DNA of 14,681 bases from Paludibacteraceae bacterium (GCA_018055865.1 JAGPGR010000013.1:1-14681), one strand, 5' to 3'. Counted from the stretch's first letter, positions 1 to 9,943 are shown. The notes: a model not told the origin generated them from the letters alone. Translations and numbers: made by a program.

Positions 1-702
1 ATCATGATCGGGCTGGCGCGTTGTATTGCTATGGTCATAGTTTGGAACGACCTGGCAAAAGGAGACACACAATATGCAGCCGGATTGGTGGCTTTCAACA
101 GTATTTTTCAGGTGCTTTTCTTCTCGGTGTATGCTTACTTTTTTATCGCCATTGCTCCGGGTTGGTTTGGTATTCCCACCAGTGATGCAGTAGCTAAAAT
201 CACCATCGGACAAATTGCCGAAAGTGTTTTCATTTACCTCGGTATTCCGTTCATTGCCGGATTCCTCACCCGTTTTATCCTTATCCGGGTGAAAAGCAAA
301 GAGTGGTATCACACCAAATTTATTCCGAGAATCAGTCCGTTGACACTCATTGCCTTGCTTTTCACCATTATAGTGATGTTCTCGCTTAAAGGCGAATACA
401 TTGTAAAAATACCTATGGACGTAGTACTGATAGCTGTTCCATTGCTTATCTATTTCGTCATCATGTTTGTGGGTTCATTCTGGATGAGCAAAAAGGCGGG
501 AGCAACTTACGAACAATCAACCACGCTGTCGTTTACAGCTGCCAGCAATAATTTTGAACTCGCCATTGCCGTTGCCATTGCCGTTTTTGGCATCAATTCC
601 GGCGAGGCTTTTGCTGCTGTAATTGGTCCGCTGGTGGAAGTGCCGGTAATGATTGCCCTTGTCAACGTGGCATTTTGGTTCAGGAAAAAGTGGTTTGCGT
701 GA
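1..702 (+). CDS. acr3: ACR3-type arsenite efflux permease, C-terminal part (5' end outside window)
   Basis: The reading frame is open to the first base, so the gene is cut by the window edge and the first methionine here is internal. The visible 233 residues are hydrophobic, with about six membrane segments. They begin with the family hallmark [16 protein letters not shown], which holds the conserved cysteine. The [20 protein letters not shown] stretch follows, and near the end come [16 protein letters not shown] and GPLVEVPV with its conserved glutamate. In characterised Acr3 proteins the equivalent Cys and Glu are needed for transport. The family exports As(III) across the inner membrane, usually using the proton gradient. 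Full-length members have about 350 residues, so roughly the last two thirds is present. ArsR or ArsC partners would lie left of the window and cannot be seen. The gene ends at a strong terminator and faces the OstA-like gene. Confidence 0.93.
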   Translation: MMIGLARCIAMVIVWNDLAKGDTQYAAGLVAFNSIFQVLFFSVYAYFFIAIAPGWFGIPTSDAVAKITIGQIAESVFIYLGIPFIAGFLTRFILIRVKSKEWYHTKFIPRISPLTLIALLFTIIVMFSLKGEYIVKIPMDVVLIAVPLLIYFVIMFVGSFWMSKKAGATYEQSTTLSFTAASNNFELAIAVAIAVFGINSGEAFAAVIGPLVEVPVMIALVNVAFWFRKKWFA

Positions 703-743
703 AAAAAAAGAGGTTGCAAACAGATTAGCAGCCTCTTTTTTTT
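702..743. terminator. Bidirectional intrinsic terminator between acr3 and the OstA-like gene
   Basis: Bases 702-717 pair with 728-743 in a 16-bp stem with one G-T wobble (714 with 731) and a 10-base loop. The left arm opens with eight A and the right arm closes with eight T around a GAGG/CCTC core, so either strand gives a stem followed by a U-tract. The stem starts at the last base of the acr3 stop codon. It serves acr3 on the plus strand and, 60 bases past the OstA-like stop, the leftward operon on the minus strand. This is seen directly; function is inferred from structure. Confidence 0.88.
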
Positions 744-803
744 GTATTATCGGAAATGAAAAGTTACGAAAACTGAGTTTATTCAATGGTTGTAACTCAT
801 CCA

Positions 804-2726
804 TCATTGCTGAATCATTCCGCGTCTGTTCAGGTTGTTCAACGGGTTCATGTTTCCACCGGAGTTGACCGGCCCCATTGAGTTGTTGGTATTAGTTCTG
901 TTAGTTGTACCTGAAGGTCTGTTTGTTTTTGAAGCAGCATCAGTAGAATTTCCAGACGATTCGCCGGGGAAGCTCGGACGTTTCGTGCTCTCTTGTCTTT
1001 TTGGCGGTTCCGTTCGTACATATTTTGTAAAAACATCATCCACTTTCAGGGGGCGTTCTGTTTCGTACCAGAAGAAGTTACGCAGATAAAGATCATTTTC
1101 TTCCATCTGGCTAATCGGATACATGGCACCACTGGAGGCTGTAGTAAGCACAATTCGTTGAACTTTTTTATCTTTGAAATACATGGTGACGTAACTGCTC
1201 AATGTTTTATTTATCCCGATGTATTCACCTGTTTTATCATCTTTCGGAAAATAAATGGTTTCGGCATTCCCGTTTACATACACTTTGCTTAGCTGACCGC
1301 TATCCAGGTAAGCGGTTATTTCTTTCCCTGATAATTGATTGAAATAATTCAGACTGTCTTTTTGAATGGCAATGCCCGATTGTTCGATGTGTACTTTCTC
1401 TACCTTCTGATTTTTTGTGTAAGCGGTCATTTTGTTCCCCATCAGCTGATTATTGTCCGACCATAATACCGGCAAAACCCGAAGGTGCAGAATGGAATCA
1501 CGCGAAGTGTAAAGCAGCGAATCGCACATACCCTGAATATCGCTTCGGAGGAATCGTACGTTTTTGAATGCTTTTACCATGTTAAAAGAAACAGAATCCG
1601 TTGCCACAGAGTCTCTCATTGAGATAAGCGTATCGGCGCTCATGAAGAGTGAATCGCGGGTTGACCAGTCGATGAGCAGGGCCGAGTCGGTGGCAAGTCC
1701 TACACGCGATATTTCATCGTAGGATACAAAGTTGCCTGTTAGTGTCGATTTTTGTTTAGGATCGGTAAGCTCCACATCTGAAAATGCTTCACCGTATTTT
1801 TTCTTTTTATCGTAAAAAATGGTATCGCCAATCAGCGTCTTTCCGTCATTTTGCTCCACCAACGATCTGTTGAGCAGCATCATGCGGTCATTTTTGGTGT
1901 CGTACCAGCCTCGCTGACTGTAAATGTCGGTTTCTGTCTGGTAAACGATGAGTGAATTGCCCACAATATCGGCTACTGAATTGCCTGTGTTGTATTTTAG
2001 GGTATCGGTGGTCATATTCATGTCCGGATTGGTCATTTTCACCTGATCCTTGAACAGTGCTACTTTTGTAGCGGGCGAGTACTGCCCCCACATGGACGTA
2101 AGTGTGTTTTTACCATCTTCTATCACACCACCGGTATCGTAAAATGCCAGATTGAGGTTTCGGTCGTAGTAAAGCACGTTGGTAGTCAGCACTGTATTGC
2201 GGTTGACCATTCTCACGTTATCCCAGATTCGGGCCAGCTTTGTGTTGCCGTTGTAGTTGAGAAAATCACCATAAACCGTAAGGGTATCTGCCTGCACTAT
2301 CCGGACATTGCTGAAAGCATCAAATGTATTGTTTTGCTCGTAGAAATAGGCACTATCGCAATAGAGCAGGGCATTATCATGTCTGAATCGCACGTTTCCC
2401 TTCAATATCTGTATGCCGGGAAAAAGATTCTGGTCGTAGAGCAATTCGCGGCTTTGCTCCAGCTGAACCATTGAGGAGTTACGGTTGGAAGCTGCCGGGT
2501 TGACAGGTTTCAGCACGGTTGTGCCCGGTTTCACCGAACCTCCAAGTAAATTTTTACGGGGTGTGACTGCTTCTTTTTTATCTTCTTTTGCTTTGGATTG
2601 CAGCACCTCTTTCCGCAATTGTTTCGGCTTGTTGGTCTGAGCCTCTGTTGGGGTAAAAAAAGTGAGGGTTAAGATTAAAATAATCAAAACCCTGACTGCT
2701 GTATTGGTTGGTTTTCCCGGAGTCAT
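804..2726 (-). CDS. OstA/LptA-like lipopolysaccharide-transport protein
   Basis: Predicted protein of 640 residues. A hydrophobic segment at about residues 11-24 followed by TPTEAQ looks like a signal peptide with cleavage near residue 30, so the mature protein should be periplasmic. Residues about 95-500 consist of repeating beta-strand units of the OstA/LptA type, for example ILKGNVRFRHDNALLYCDSA and the recurring pattern of an aspartate-threonine pair followed by a tyrosine-rich strand. The family shields the lipid part of lipopolysaccharide on its way to the outer membrane. In Bacteroidota these large OstA-like proteins are assigned to that role by homology. The last 70 residues (571-640) are a low-complexity Asn/Ser/Thr/Pro/Gly tail. 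The start lies 13 bases after the SurA stop, so the two are almost certainly co-transcribed. It is the last gene of the operon. Confidence 0.85.
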   Translation of the reverse strand: MTPGKPTNTAVRVLIILILTLTFFTPTEAQTNKPKQLRKEVLQSKAKEDKKEAVTPRKNLLGGSVKPGTTVLKPVNPAASNRNSSMVQLEQSRELLYDQNLFPGIQILKGNVRFRHDNALLYCDSAYFYEQNNTFDAFSNVRIVQADTLTVYGDFLNYNGNTKLARIWDNVRMVNRNTVLTTNVLYYDRNLNLAFYDTGGVIEDGKNTLTSMWGQYSPATKVALFKDQVKMTNPDMNMTTDTLKYNTGNSVADIVGNSLIVYQTETDIYSQRGWYDTKNDRMMLLNRSLVEQNDGKTLIGDTIFYDKKKKYGEAFSDVELTDPKQKSTLTGNFVSYDEISRVGLATDSALLIDWSTRDSLFMSADTLISMRDSVATDSVSFNMVKAFKNVRFLRSDIQGMCDSLLYTSRDSILHLRVLPVLWSDNNQLMGNKMTAYTKNQKVEKVHIEQSGIAIQKDSLNYFNQLSGKEITAYLDSGQLSKVYVNGNAETIYFPKDDKTGEYIGINKTLSSYVTMYFKDKKVQRIVLTTASSGAMYPISQMEENDLYLRNFFWYETERPLKVDDVFTKYVRTEPPKRQESTKRPSFPGESSGNSTDAASKTNRPSGTTNRTNTNNSMGPVNSGGNMNPLNNLNRRGMIQQ

Positions 2727-2739
2727 GAATACTAATACG

Positions 2740-4113
2740 CTATTTTTTCAACCATCCGTCGTACATAAAGCTGCAATCGCGGTATTCAGGATCTATACTG
2801 ATATACGTTTCCTGTTGTTTTTTGCCCACCCATTCTTTCAGGAAGTCTGCTTTTTTCTTTTCTTCGAGAAAAGATTTAAGCATTTGATAGTCTTCTTTTA
2901 CGTTGGCTTTGTGTGTCGGGATTTTTGATTTTACCTTTACTACGGCAACTACATCGTTGCCGGTAGCCTGGTCAACCATTGTAAATGCCTTTGAAACTTC
3001 GCCTACGTTCATTTCGTAAGCTATTTTGGCTATTTCGGGAGGTAAGTCCTGATATTCGTATTTTGATGTAATGGATCCGGTATATTTATCCTGTTGCATC
3101 ATTAATCCGGCGTTCATTCGGGTGTTTTTGTCCTGCGAGTATGCCATTACCGTCTGTTCGAACGTGATTTTATTTTCCCGAATCAAACTGGCCAGTGAGT
3201 CCAGTCTGTTAATTCCCTGTTCTTTCACATCGGCAGTAGCTTTGGGGCGCATCAGAATGTGGCGTACGTTCACTTTATCGCCTCTGCGTTCTACAAACTG
3301 AATGATATGAAAGCCAAACTGTGTTTCCACAATTCTTGAAACTTTGTTGGGGTCCTGCATATTAAAAGCCACGGAGGCAAAATCCGGATCGTAAATTCCG
3401 CGTCCGGCAAATCCTAATTCCCCGCCTTTTTTGGCGCTTTCCACATCGTCGGAATACAACCGGGCCAACAGGCTGAAATCACCGGGAGTTTTATTGGCCC
3501 GTTCGGTGAATTCGCGCAGTTGCTCTTTCACACGGTTTATTTCGGCCGGAGGAATGGGTGGGCGCAGTGATAAAACCTGAAGTTCCACTTGTTCGGGTAT
3601 TGTAGGAAGACTATCGGCTGGAATGTTGCTGTAATATCGGCGCACTTCGGCCGGAGTTGCTTCAATGTTTTCCACTAATTTGGCCTGCATTTGTTGAGCC
3701 ATGCTGCGAATGCGGTTACGGGCGCGAATTTCGTCTCTTAATTGAGATACGGGTCTGCGCAGGTACTCTTCGAGTTTTTCGGTTGAGCCGGCATTGTTGA
3801 TGTAGTATTCCAGCTCGCGGTCAGACATGCTGTTGATATAGCTTTCGTTTACGGTTATACTATCGATGGCGGCCTGATGCAGGTATAGTTTTTCAATAGC
3901 AATTTGTTCCGGAAAAACACAGTATGGATTTCCTTCTATCGGTCTTCGGTTTATTTCGGCATCCAGTATCATGGCTTCTATATCCGATTTGAGTATGGCT
4001 TCGTCGCCCACAATCCAGATGACTTCGTCGATGATGTTTTTCTTGTTTTCCTGGGCTGTCAGTCCGTTTGATAGCAGGGAAAGTGCTATTAGTAACAAAG
4101 ATAATTTTCGCAT
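2740..4113 (-). CDS. surA: SurA-like periplasmic chaperone / parvulin prolyl isomerase
   Basis: Predicted 457 residues from the ATG at 4113. This start is chosen because a clean signal peptide follows at once (MRKLSLLLIALSLLSNGLTA). An in-frame ATG at 4158 would add 15 residues rich in Lys and Asn before it. The order is an N-terminal SurA chaperone domain (about 25-165), a first parvulin domain (about 175-277) with GELGFAGRG and QFGFHIIQF, a second parvulin domain (about 281-397) opening with VNVRHILMRP, and a C-terminal helix. SurA carries unfolded outer-membrane proteins through the periplasm to the BAM complex. The first domain lacks the His of the RHIL motif (LQVLSL instead) and the second lacks the GFHII motif, so isomerase activity is uncertain and chaperoning is the safer call. 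The stop is 13 bases before the OstA-like gene. Confidence 0.88.
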   Translation of the reverse strand: MRKLSLLLIALSLLSNGLTAQENKKNIIDEVIWIVGDEAILKSDIEAMILDAEINRRPIEGNPYCVFPEQIAIEKLYLHQAAIDSITVNESYINSMSDRELEYYINNAGSTEKLEEYLRRPVSQLRDEIRARNRIRSMAQQMQAKLVENIEATPAEVRRYYSNIPADSLPTIPEQVELQVLSLRPPIPPAEINRVKEQLREFTERANKTPGDFSLLARLYSDDVESAKKGGELGFAGRGIYDPDFASVAFNMQDPNKVSRIVETQFGFHIIQFVERRGDKVNVRHILMRPKATADVKEQGINRLDSLASLIRENKITFEQTVMAYSQDKNTRMNAGLMMQQDKYTGSITSKYEYQDLPPEIAKIAYEMNVGEVSKAFTMVDQATGNDVVAVVKVKSKIPTHKANVKEDYQMLKSFLEEKKKADFLKEWVGKKQQETYISIDPEYRDCSFMYDGWLKK

Positions 4114-4185
4114 AGTTGTTTTATTCACGCCGAAATTAATGCCGGCCTTTTTTTTCATTTTACTGGAATGGTTGAGCAGAAATTC

Positions 4186-5034
4186 TTATTTTTTTTTGAA
4201 AAATTTGACTTCGCCTTTGTTTATGGCGTTGTTGTACACATTTTTCTCAAAATTGATGATGAAATCTGACTTTCTTTTGTTTATTATTATTGTTGAAAGA
4301 CTTTCTCGGGCATATTCATAAGGTTCTACATCGCCCATAGGAATTGCTTTTGAAATATGTAAAAAATAATGCTTTGTGCTGTCTGCTACTTCTGCCAATC
4401 GTGTACTGAGCACAAATGATCTGGAATCTTCGTAAGCGAAAGGTGCTTTTTTTATTATCTCTGAGAATGGAGTCCATTTATCCATGAAATAATCGTAGCT
4501 GATAGCGTTTTGCAGGCTGTACTTTTCAATTTTCTCCAACGATTTTGTATCTCCTTTTTTTACCCATTCTTTCACCGCATCTATTTGAGGAGCACCCTGA
4601 GGTACAATAAGTAACATTCCTTTTATCAGATTATCTTCAAGTGAGAGGTGAGTTTTATATTCCTCATAAAAAGCCCGTGCATCTGCGTCTGAAATTTTTG
4701 TGTCCAGCCGCTCGGCCACCAGTGCTTGCTCGTATTCATGAATGATAAGTGATTTTCTGTACTCTTCTACCAACTGGTCAATATCTTTCAGGTTGTCGAT
4801 GTTGCGTTTTGCATTTTCGTACATGAGGGTTTCTGTTACCCATTTTTTCACGTATCTCTCGGCTATATCCACACTGTCTATTACGCTGGTATTGAGCGGT
4901 ATAATCTTGTCAATTTCGTCTTTGTAAAGAAATTTTCCTTCCAGTTCAAGAAGGGGTGTTCGACCGGAATCCGAAGGTTTTTCGGAGCAAGATGCTGAAA
5001 ACAAAACAACTATGAAGAACAACAATTTTTTCAT
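4186..5034 (-). CDS. SurA/parvulin-like lipoprotein, probably non-catalytic
   Basis: Predicted 282 residues. The start MKKLLFFIVVLFSASC has a lipoprotein signal with the lipidated cysteine at position 16, so the protein is probably anchored to a membrane on its periplasmic side. The helical part KKWVTETLMYENAKRN through VEEYRKSLIIHEYEQALVAE resembles the SurA N-terminal chaperone domain. The region after ISDADARAFYEEYK sits where a parvulin domain would be, but neither RHIL nor a GFHII-type motif is there, so I do not expect isomerase activity. It lies between a two-domain parvulin protein and SurA, all leftward, which supports a helper role in outer-membrane protein folding. The gap to surA is 72 bases, or 27 if the longer surA start is used. 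The exact function is unknown. Confidence 0.75.
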   Translation of the reverse strand: MKKLLFFIVVLFSASCSEKPSDSGRTPLLELEGKFLYKDEIDKIIPLNTSVIDSVDIAERYVKKWVTETLMYENAKRNIDNLKDIDQLVEEYRKSLIIHEYEQALVAERLDTKISDADARAFYEEYKTHLSLEDNLIKGMLLIVPQGAPQIDAVKEWVKKGDTKSLEKIEKYSLQNAISYDYFMDKWTPFSEIIKKAPFAYEDSRSFVLSTRLAEVADSTKHYFLHISKAIPMGDVEPYEYARESLSTIIINKRKSDFIINFEKNVYNNAINKGEVKFFKKK

Positions 5035-5080
5035 TCAAAAAGAAATGGCAGTTGATTAACCACAAACCGAGGGGAAACAG

Positions 5081-5127
5081 GAATGCCAGAATAAGTCTTC
5101 AAAGGTAGAGTTTTTATTCTGGCATTC
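5081..5127 (-). promoter_or_regulatory. 14-bp inverted repeat enclosing a promoter-like -7 element
   Basis: The gap between the 646-residue and 282-residue parvulin-type genes has a perfect 14-bp inverted repeat: GAATGCCAGAATAA at 5081-5094 and its complement at 5114-5127, with a 19-base spacer. It lacks a T-tract on the exit side, so it is not a standard terminator. The spacer read on the minus strand contains TACCTTTG (5100-5107), an exact TAnnTTTG match. No TTG was found at the expected -33 position. It could be an operator around an internal promoter, or an mRNA hairpin that protects or processes the upstream message. Confidence 0.5.
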
Positions 5128-5136
5128 GTTAAAAAA

Positions 5137-7077
5137 TTAGTTTTTCTTAACCGTTTTCAGTACTTTTTCGTCAATAACTACGGGGTATTTTTTCCTTAAT
5201 CCGGCTATCCATTCTTTTTCCAGGTAGTCCTGATAGTTGGCCGTTACTACGCCTCGTACATCGGTGTAATCTTCGGGTGAAGTTTTCAGTATTTTTCCGG
5301 CAAGAAAATAGTAGGGATATTCTTTGGAGGGTGTGTAGGTGCCCTTTTTGAATATTCTGGCATCGATCACTGTATTTTCACCTTCTACCCAAAGTCCCTT
5401 TTCAATTTTTACATGCTGAATGCTATCGTTCAGCCTTTTGTACAGGTAATTGCTGATGGAGTCCGGATTGGCTCGTTTTACAATTTTTTGGGCAGCCTTC
5501 AGTGTTTGTTTATCTTTAGCATAAATAATGCGGCCTTTGTAATGCGGTTTTGCCCAGGTATAGTCGGCTTTGTTAGCTTCAAAAAAGCGGGTAAGTCCTT
5601 CGGTGTCTTTGGTGGCTTTTTCCCATACTTCGTTGTTCATCACTTCAAAGAGTAGAATACCATCGTGATATTCCTGCATCAGATTGTGAAAATCAGGATA
5701 TTTTCTATCCAGCTGAGTCTGCTCGTACGTTACCAGCTGACTGTTAACAAAATCGTTGTAGCGACTCCGGATAAAATCACTTCTTACGCCCCGAAATCCC
5801 GAAACGTTGGATAGCAGGTAGTTGGCAAAATCCTGTTGCGTATGTTTCTTATCGGCAAATGAGAATATGGGCAAGCTTAATTTTCGGGCCTCGACAGCAA
5901 ACATGGAGTCGGAGGGAGCATATTTGTCCGACAGTTTCAAAAAGTCAGCCAGGGCATTTTCATCCTGAGAGAAGTTGTATTCTTTTTTCAGTTTTTCGGA
6001 GAAGGATTCGGCTATTTTGTTGTTTCGTTCGTTTTGTTTTATCTGACCTTCCAGGGTTGCTTTCAGTTCGTCGTAAGTGCCAACGGGTTTTTTATCAATG
6101 AGTTTAATAATGTGCCATCCGAACTGTGATTCCACCGGTACAGATACGTCACCTTTCTCTTTCAGTGCAAAAGCGGCTTTTTCGAATTCAGGTATCATTT
6201 GTCCACTTCCGAACCAGGGCAATTCGCCATTTTGGCTGGCCGAACCCGGATCCTGCGATAAATCGCGGGCTAACTGACCAAAATCATCGCCTGCAAGAAT
6301 TCGCTGGTAAATGGAGTCGGTTTTAAGCTTTACGGCAGCGTTGTTTGCCGGATTTTGGCGGTCGTTTATAAGCAGGATGTGTGATACTTTTACTTCGCCC
6401 GGCGACTGACGGCGGTTTTCTACCTTGATGATATGATAACCAATAAATGTACGAACCGGTTTTGATATATGCCCTGTTGGTGTGCTGTAAGCCATGTTTT
6501 CAAAATCATACGGAGTACGCATGGTCGAAATCCAGCCCACATATCCTCCGTTTTGAGACACACTCGGGTCTTCAGACACTTCGCGTGCCAGCTTTTCGAA
6601 ATCTTCTTTTTGAGCACGTTCCCAGATAGAAAGTGCTTTGTTGTATGCCTGCAAGGTGTCGGTAGAGGTGCCACTCTCAGGTATCCGAACCAGGATATGC
6701 CTCACTTCCACTTCTTCTTTCTTACGCTCGTAAGCTTCTTTCACCAATAGTTCCAGTGATTGGTTGTCGTTCAGGTATTGTTCGGCCAGCTGCGTGCGAT
6801 ACATACCTAGCTCCGATTTGAATGATTGTGTTGTGTCCAGCCCTTGTGCAATGGCTTCTTCTACCTTAAGTTTGAAATTTACAAACAAATCAACATATTC
6901 GTCCAGCGATTTTTTGTCAACCACATTGTTCGAATTGTTCTTGTTGTAAATATAGTCAAATTCTGATAAAGGGATATTTTTCCCGTTGATAATCATTAAC
7001 GTCGGATCTGATTGCTGAGCCATCATCGAATTTGCGGCTATAATCAGAACCAGAAGAGAAACAAAAACTTTTTTCAT
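5137..7077 (-). CDS. Periplasmic peptidyl-prolyl isomerase with two parvulin domains
   Basis: Predicted 646 residues. A signal peptide, MKKVFVSLLVLIIAANSMMA, ends near residue 20. Residues about 25-120 are a SurA/PpiD-type helical chaperone region. Parvulin domain 1 (about 122-221) has VEVRHILVRI (H127), NGGYVGWIS and FIGYHIIKVE (H215). Parvulin domain 2 (about 229-328) has VKVSHILLI (H233), NGELPWFGSGQMIPEFE and QFGWHIIKL (H322). Both domains keep the paired histidines of active parvulins, so this is the likely active isomerase of the cluster. The C-terminal 300 residues are charged and hold no motif I can name. It probably works in the periplasm on outer-membrane proteins. It lies 160 bases downstream of guaB and 102 bases upstream of the lipoprotein gene. 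Confidence 0.88.
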   Translation of the reverse strand: MKKVFVSLLVLIIAANSMMAQQSDPTLMIINGKNIPLSEFDYIYNKNNSNNVVDKKSLDEYVDLFVNFKLKVEEAIAQGLDTTQSFKSELGMYRTQLAEQYLNDNQSLELLVKEAYERKKEEVEVRHILVRIPESGTSTDTLQAYNKALSIWERAQKEDFEKLAREVSEDPSVSQNGGYVGWISTMRTPYDFENMAYSTPTGHISKPVRTFIGYHIIKVENRRQSPGEVKVSHILLINDRQNPANNAAVKLKTDSIYQRILAGDDFGQLARDLSQDPGSASQNGELPWFGSGQMIPEFEKAAFALKEKGDVSVPVESQFGWHIIKLIDKKPVGTYDELKATLEGQIKQNERNNKIAESFSEKLKKEYNFSQDENALADFLKLSDKYAPSDSMFAVEARKLSLPIFSFADKKHTQQDFANYLLSNVSGFRGVRSDFIRSRYNDFVNSQLVTYEQTQLDRKYPDFHNLMQEYHDGILLFEVMNNEVWEKATKDTEGLTRFFEANKADYTWAKPHYKGRIIYAKDKQTLKAAQKIVKRANPDSISNYLYKRLNDSIQHVKIEKGLWVEGENTVIDARIFKKGTYTPSKEYPYYFLAGKILKTSPEDYTDVRGVVTANYQDYLEKEWIAGLRKKYPVVIDEKVLKTVKKN

Positions 7078-7130
7078 AAACTATTAAATTTCAATATTGT
7101 GAAATAATTAATTTCTTAAATATAATTACG

Positions 7131-7169
7131 CAAAGTAAAACGGCTGTAAACCGAAAAAATTGTTTACAG
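7131..7169 (-). promoter_or_regulatory. Inverted repeat next to a near-consensus promoter before the parvulin gene
   Basis: In the 160-base gap between guaB and the parvulin gene, CTGTAAAC (7144-7151) and its exact complement GTTTACAG (7162-7169) form an 8-bp inverted repeat with a 10-base spacer. On the minus strand, TTACTTTG (7131-7138) follows and matches TAnnTTTG at seven of eight positions. The repeat then covers roughly the -12 to -38 region, where an operator could sit. No run of T follows the repeat, so termination of guaB here is less likely. Binding is inferred only. Confidence 0.35.
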
Positions 7170-7237
7170 TGTGAAAATATGCCGTCAGAAGTTAGCCGAG
7201 AGCTATTAGTCGTGAGCTTCAGGAAGTCAGCAACCAA

Positions 7238-8728
<1,491 letters not shown>

Positions 8729-8762
8729 TTAGGATAGTTTAACCTATGAAAATTATTGCCTG

Positions 8763-8770
8763 CAAATGTA
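8763..8770 (-). promoter_or_regulatory. Putative guaB promoter, -7 element
   Basis: Read on the minus strand, these bases are TACATTTG, an exact match to the Bacteroidota -7 consensus TAnnTTTG. Transcription would begin near 8756 and give a leader of about 40 bases before the guaB ATG. No TTG was found at the expected -33 distance, so the call rests on one element and its position. Confidence 0.5.
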
Positions 8771-8891
8771 ATCATTTTTTGCGGGTTCTGCTTGTTTCCT
8801 GTGTGAAAAAACAGTAAAAAAACAGGATTTTGGAAGAATTGTCCATTGTAGGTTTTATAATGCCTGTATTTCGGATCACTTCTTGTGCCTG

Positions 8892-9608
8892 TCAGCTTAT
8901 TTCTATTATTTTATTGGGCAGGTGCTTGAACAGAAAATAGGCAAATCTCCAACGCCGATAGGTGTAGGCTATTTTTTTCTTTTTCCGGATAGATTCATAT
9001 ATCTGACGGGCTGCTGCTTCGGCAGGTGCCACCCAGAATACGTGATCGTGACCTTTCATGCGGGTTTCTACGTAGCCCGGAATAATATTGGTTACGGTAA
9101 CCGGAAGTTTCAGATGGGCTGCGTAGTTTCTGAGCCCTTCCAGGTAGTTGGTCTGGAAAGCTTTGCTGGCACTGTAAGCCGAACTTATTCGCCACCCTCT
9201 GGCGCCTGCCACGGATGTAATACCTACCAGATGCCCCCGGTTTTGAGCTCTGAATATGCGAAAACTCCAGTTGCATATGAGCGTGAAAGCTAACACATTG
9301 ACAGTTAAAGTTTCCGAATCCTTGTTGTAATCAAAATCGGCATTTGAGATGGATATTCCCGCACTAATTACGACCAGATCCAGTTCCCCGAGCTTTGCTG
9401 TTATCTCATTCAGATTGGACTCTATGGTTTCCATGTCTTTCAAATCGAATGACTGCACCACGTACGATCCGGTTTTTTCGGCGGATAATTCCTTCAGCAG
9501 ATTTTCTCTTCTGCCCGTTACACCAACCATGTAGTCGTTTTCAGCCAATACCCGGGCAAGTTCCAGTCCGATGCCGGACGAAGCTCCTATTACTAAAGCC
9601 TTTTTCAT
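8892..9608 (-). CDS. Short-chain dehydrogenase/reductase (SDR), substrate unknown
   Basis: Predicted 238 residues from the ATG at 9608. This start is preferred because the Rossmann strand begins there (MKKALVIGASSGIG), as is usual in the family. An in-frame ATG at 9665 would add 19 residues with no family likeness. Classical SDR signs follow: glycine-rich G-A-S-S-G-I-G at 8-14 for the dinucleotide, a SAG motif at 82-84, and the tetrad N104, S132, Y145 and K149 in YSASK, then PGYV at 177-180. TGRR at 31-34, with basic residues after the second strand, suggests NADP(H). The basic, aromatic C-terminus (KKKKIAYTYRRWRFAYFLFK) may help it associate with membranes. It lies 175 bases upstream of guaB on the same strand with no obvious functional link. 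Confidence 0.9.
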   Translation of the reverse strand: MKKALVIGASSGIGLELARVLAENDYMVGVTGRRENLLKELSAEKTGSYVVQSFDLKDMETIESNLNEITAKLGELDLVVISAGISISNADFDYNKDSETLTVNVLAFTLICNWSFRIFRAQNRGHLVGITSVAGARGWRISSAYSASKAFQTNYLEGLRNYAAHLKLPVTVTNIIPGYVETRMKGHDHVFWVAPAEAAARQIYESIRKKKKIAYTYRRWRFAYFLFKHLPNKIIEIS

Positions 9609-9701
9609 TCGTTTTTGTTTTAGGTTTAGTGTGTCGTTTTCGTAAATAAAATGGAGATTATTCACTTGAAAAACTCCGGTTTGGAGTCAGAAACATTCAT
9701 A

Positions 9702-9709
9702 CAAAAGTA
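9702..9709 (-). promoter_or_regulatory. Putative SDR-gene promoter, -7 element
   Basis: The minus strand reads TACTTTTG, an exact TAnnTTTG match. Nineteen bases upstream the trimer is TTC rather than TTG. The predicted transcript start near 9695 leaves a leader of about 87 bases to the chosen ATG at 9608, or about 30 to the alternative ATG at 9665. Confidence 0.4.
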
Positions 9710-9943
9710 TATAATATTAATGCATCCTGAAAAAAAAAGTAACAGAAAAAAAAGAATGAATCCGTGAAGACTGAAAGACAATGTCTTTAATTGTTTTACA
9801 ATTGATTAGTTCTGAGTTAATCTCGTCTGTTCTGGAGTTTTTGAGCGGATTAGGATTTTTATTCCGGATATAACTTCAAAAATCAAAGTGATGAATGATT
9901 TATAATTCGACAACATTTCTGAAGATTCATTCATCCGAAAATT

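Noticed and set aside
507..868. Open frames on either strand around the acr3 end and the terminator
   Set aside because: They overlap acr3, the terminator hairpin or the OstA-like coding region in other frames and have no family features.
2662..2928. Plus-strand open frame across the OstA/SurA junction
   Set aside because: It lies opposite two well-supported genes and its translation resembles no family; treated as a shadow frame.
4114..4158. Longer surA start at 4158
   Set aside because: It would put 15 polar, lysine-rich residues before a complete signal peptide. The ATG at 4113 gives a normal secretory N-terminus.
8800..8830. Possible terminator hairpin CCTGT/ACAGG between the SDR gene and guaB
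   Set aside because: The stem has only 5 bp and a long loop, with no proper U-tract after the stem on the minus strand.
9754..9932. Separated 9-base inverted repeat GAATGAATC (9754) and GATTCATTC (9924)
   Set aside because: The spacing is over 160 bases, the sequence is AT-rich, and neither arm sits at a promoter element; chance is a good explanation.
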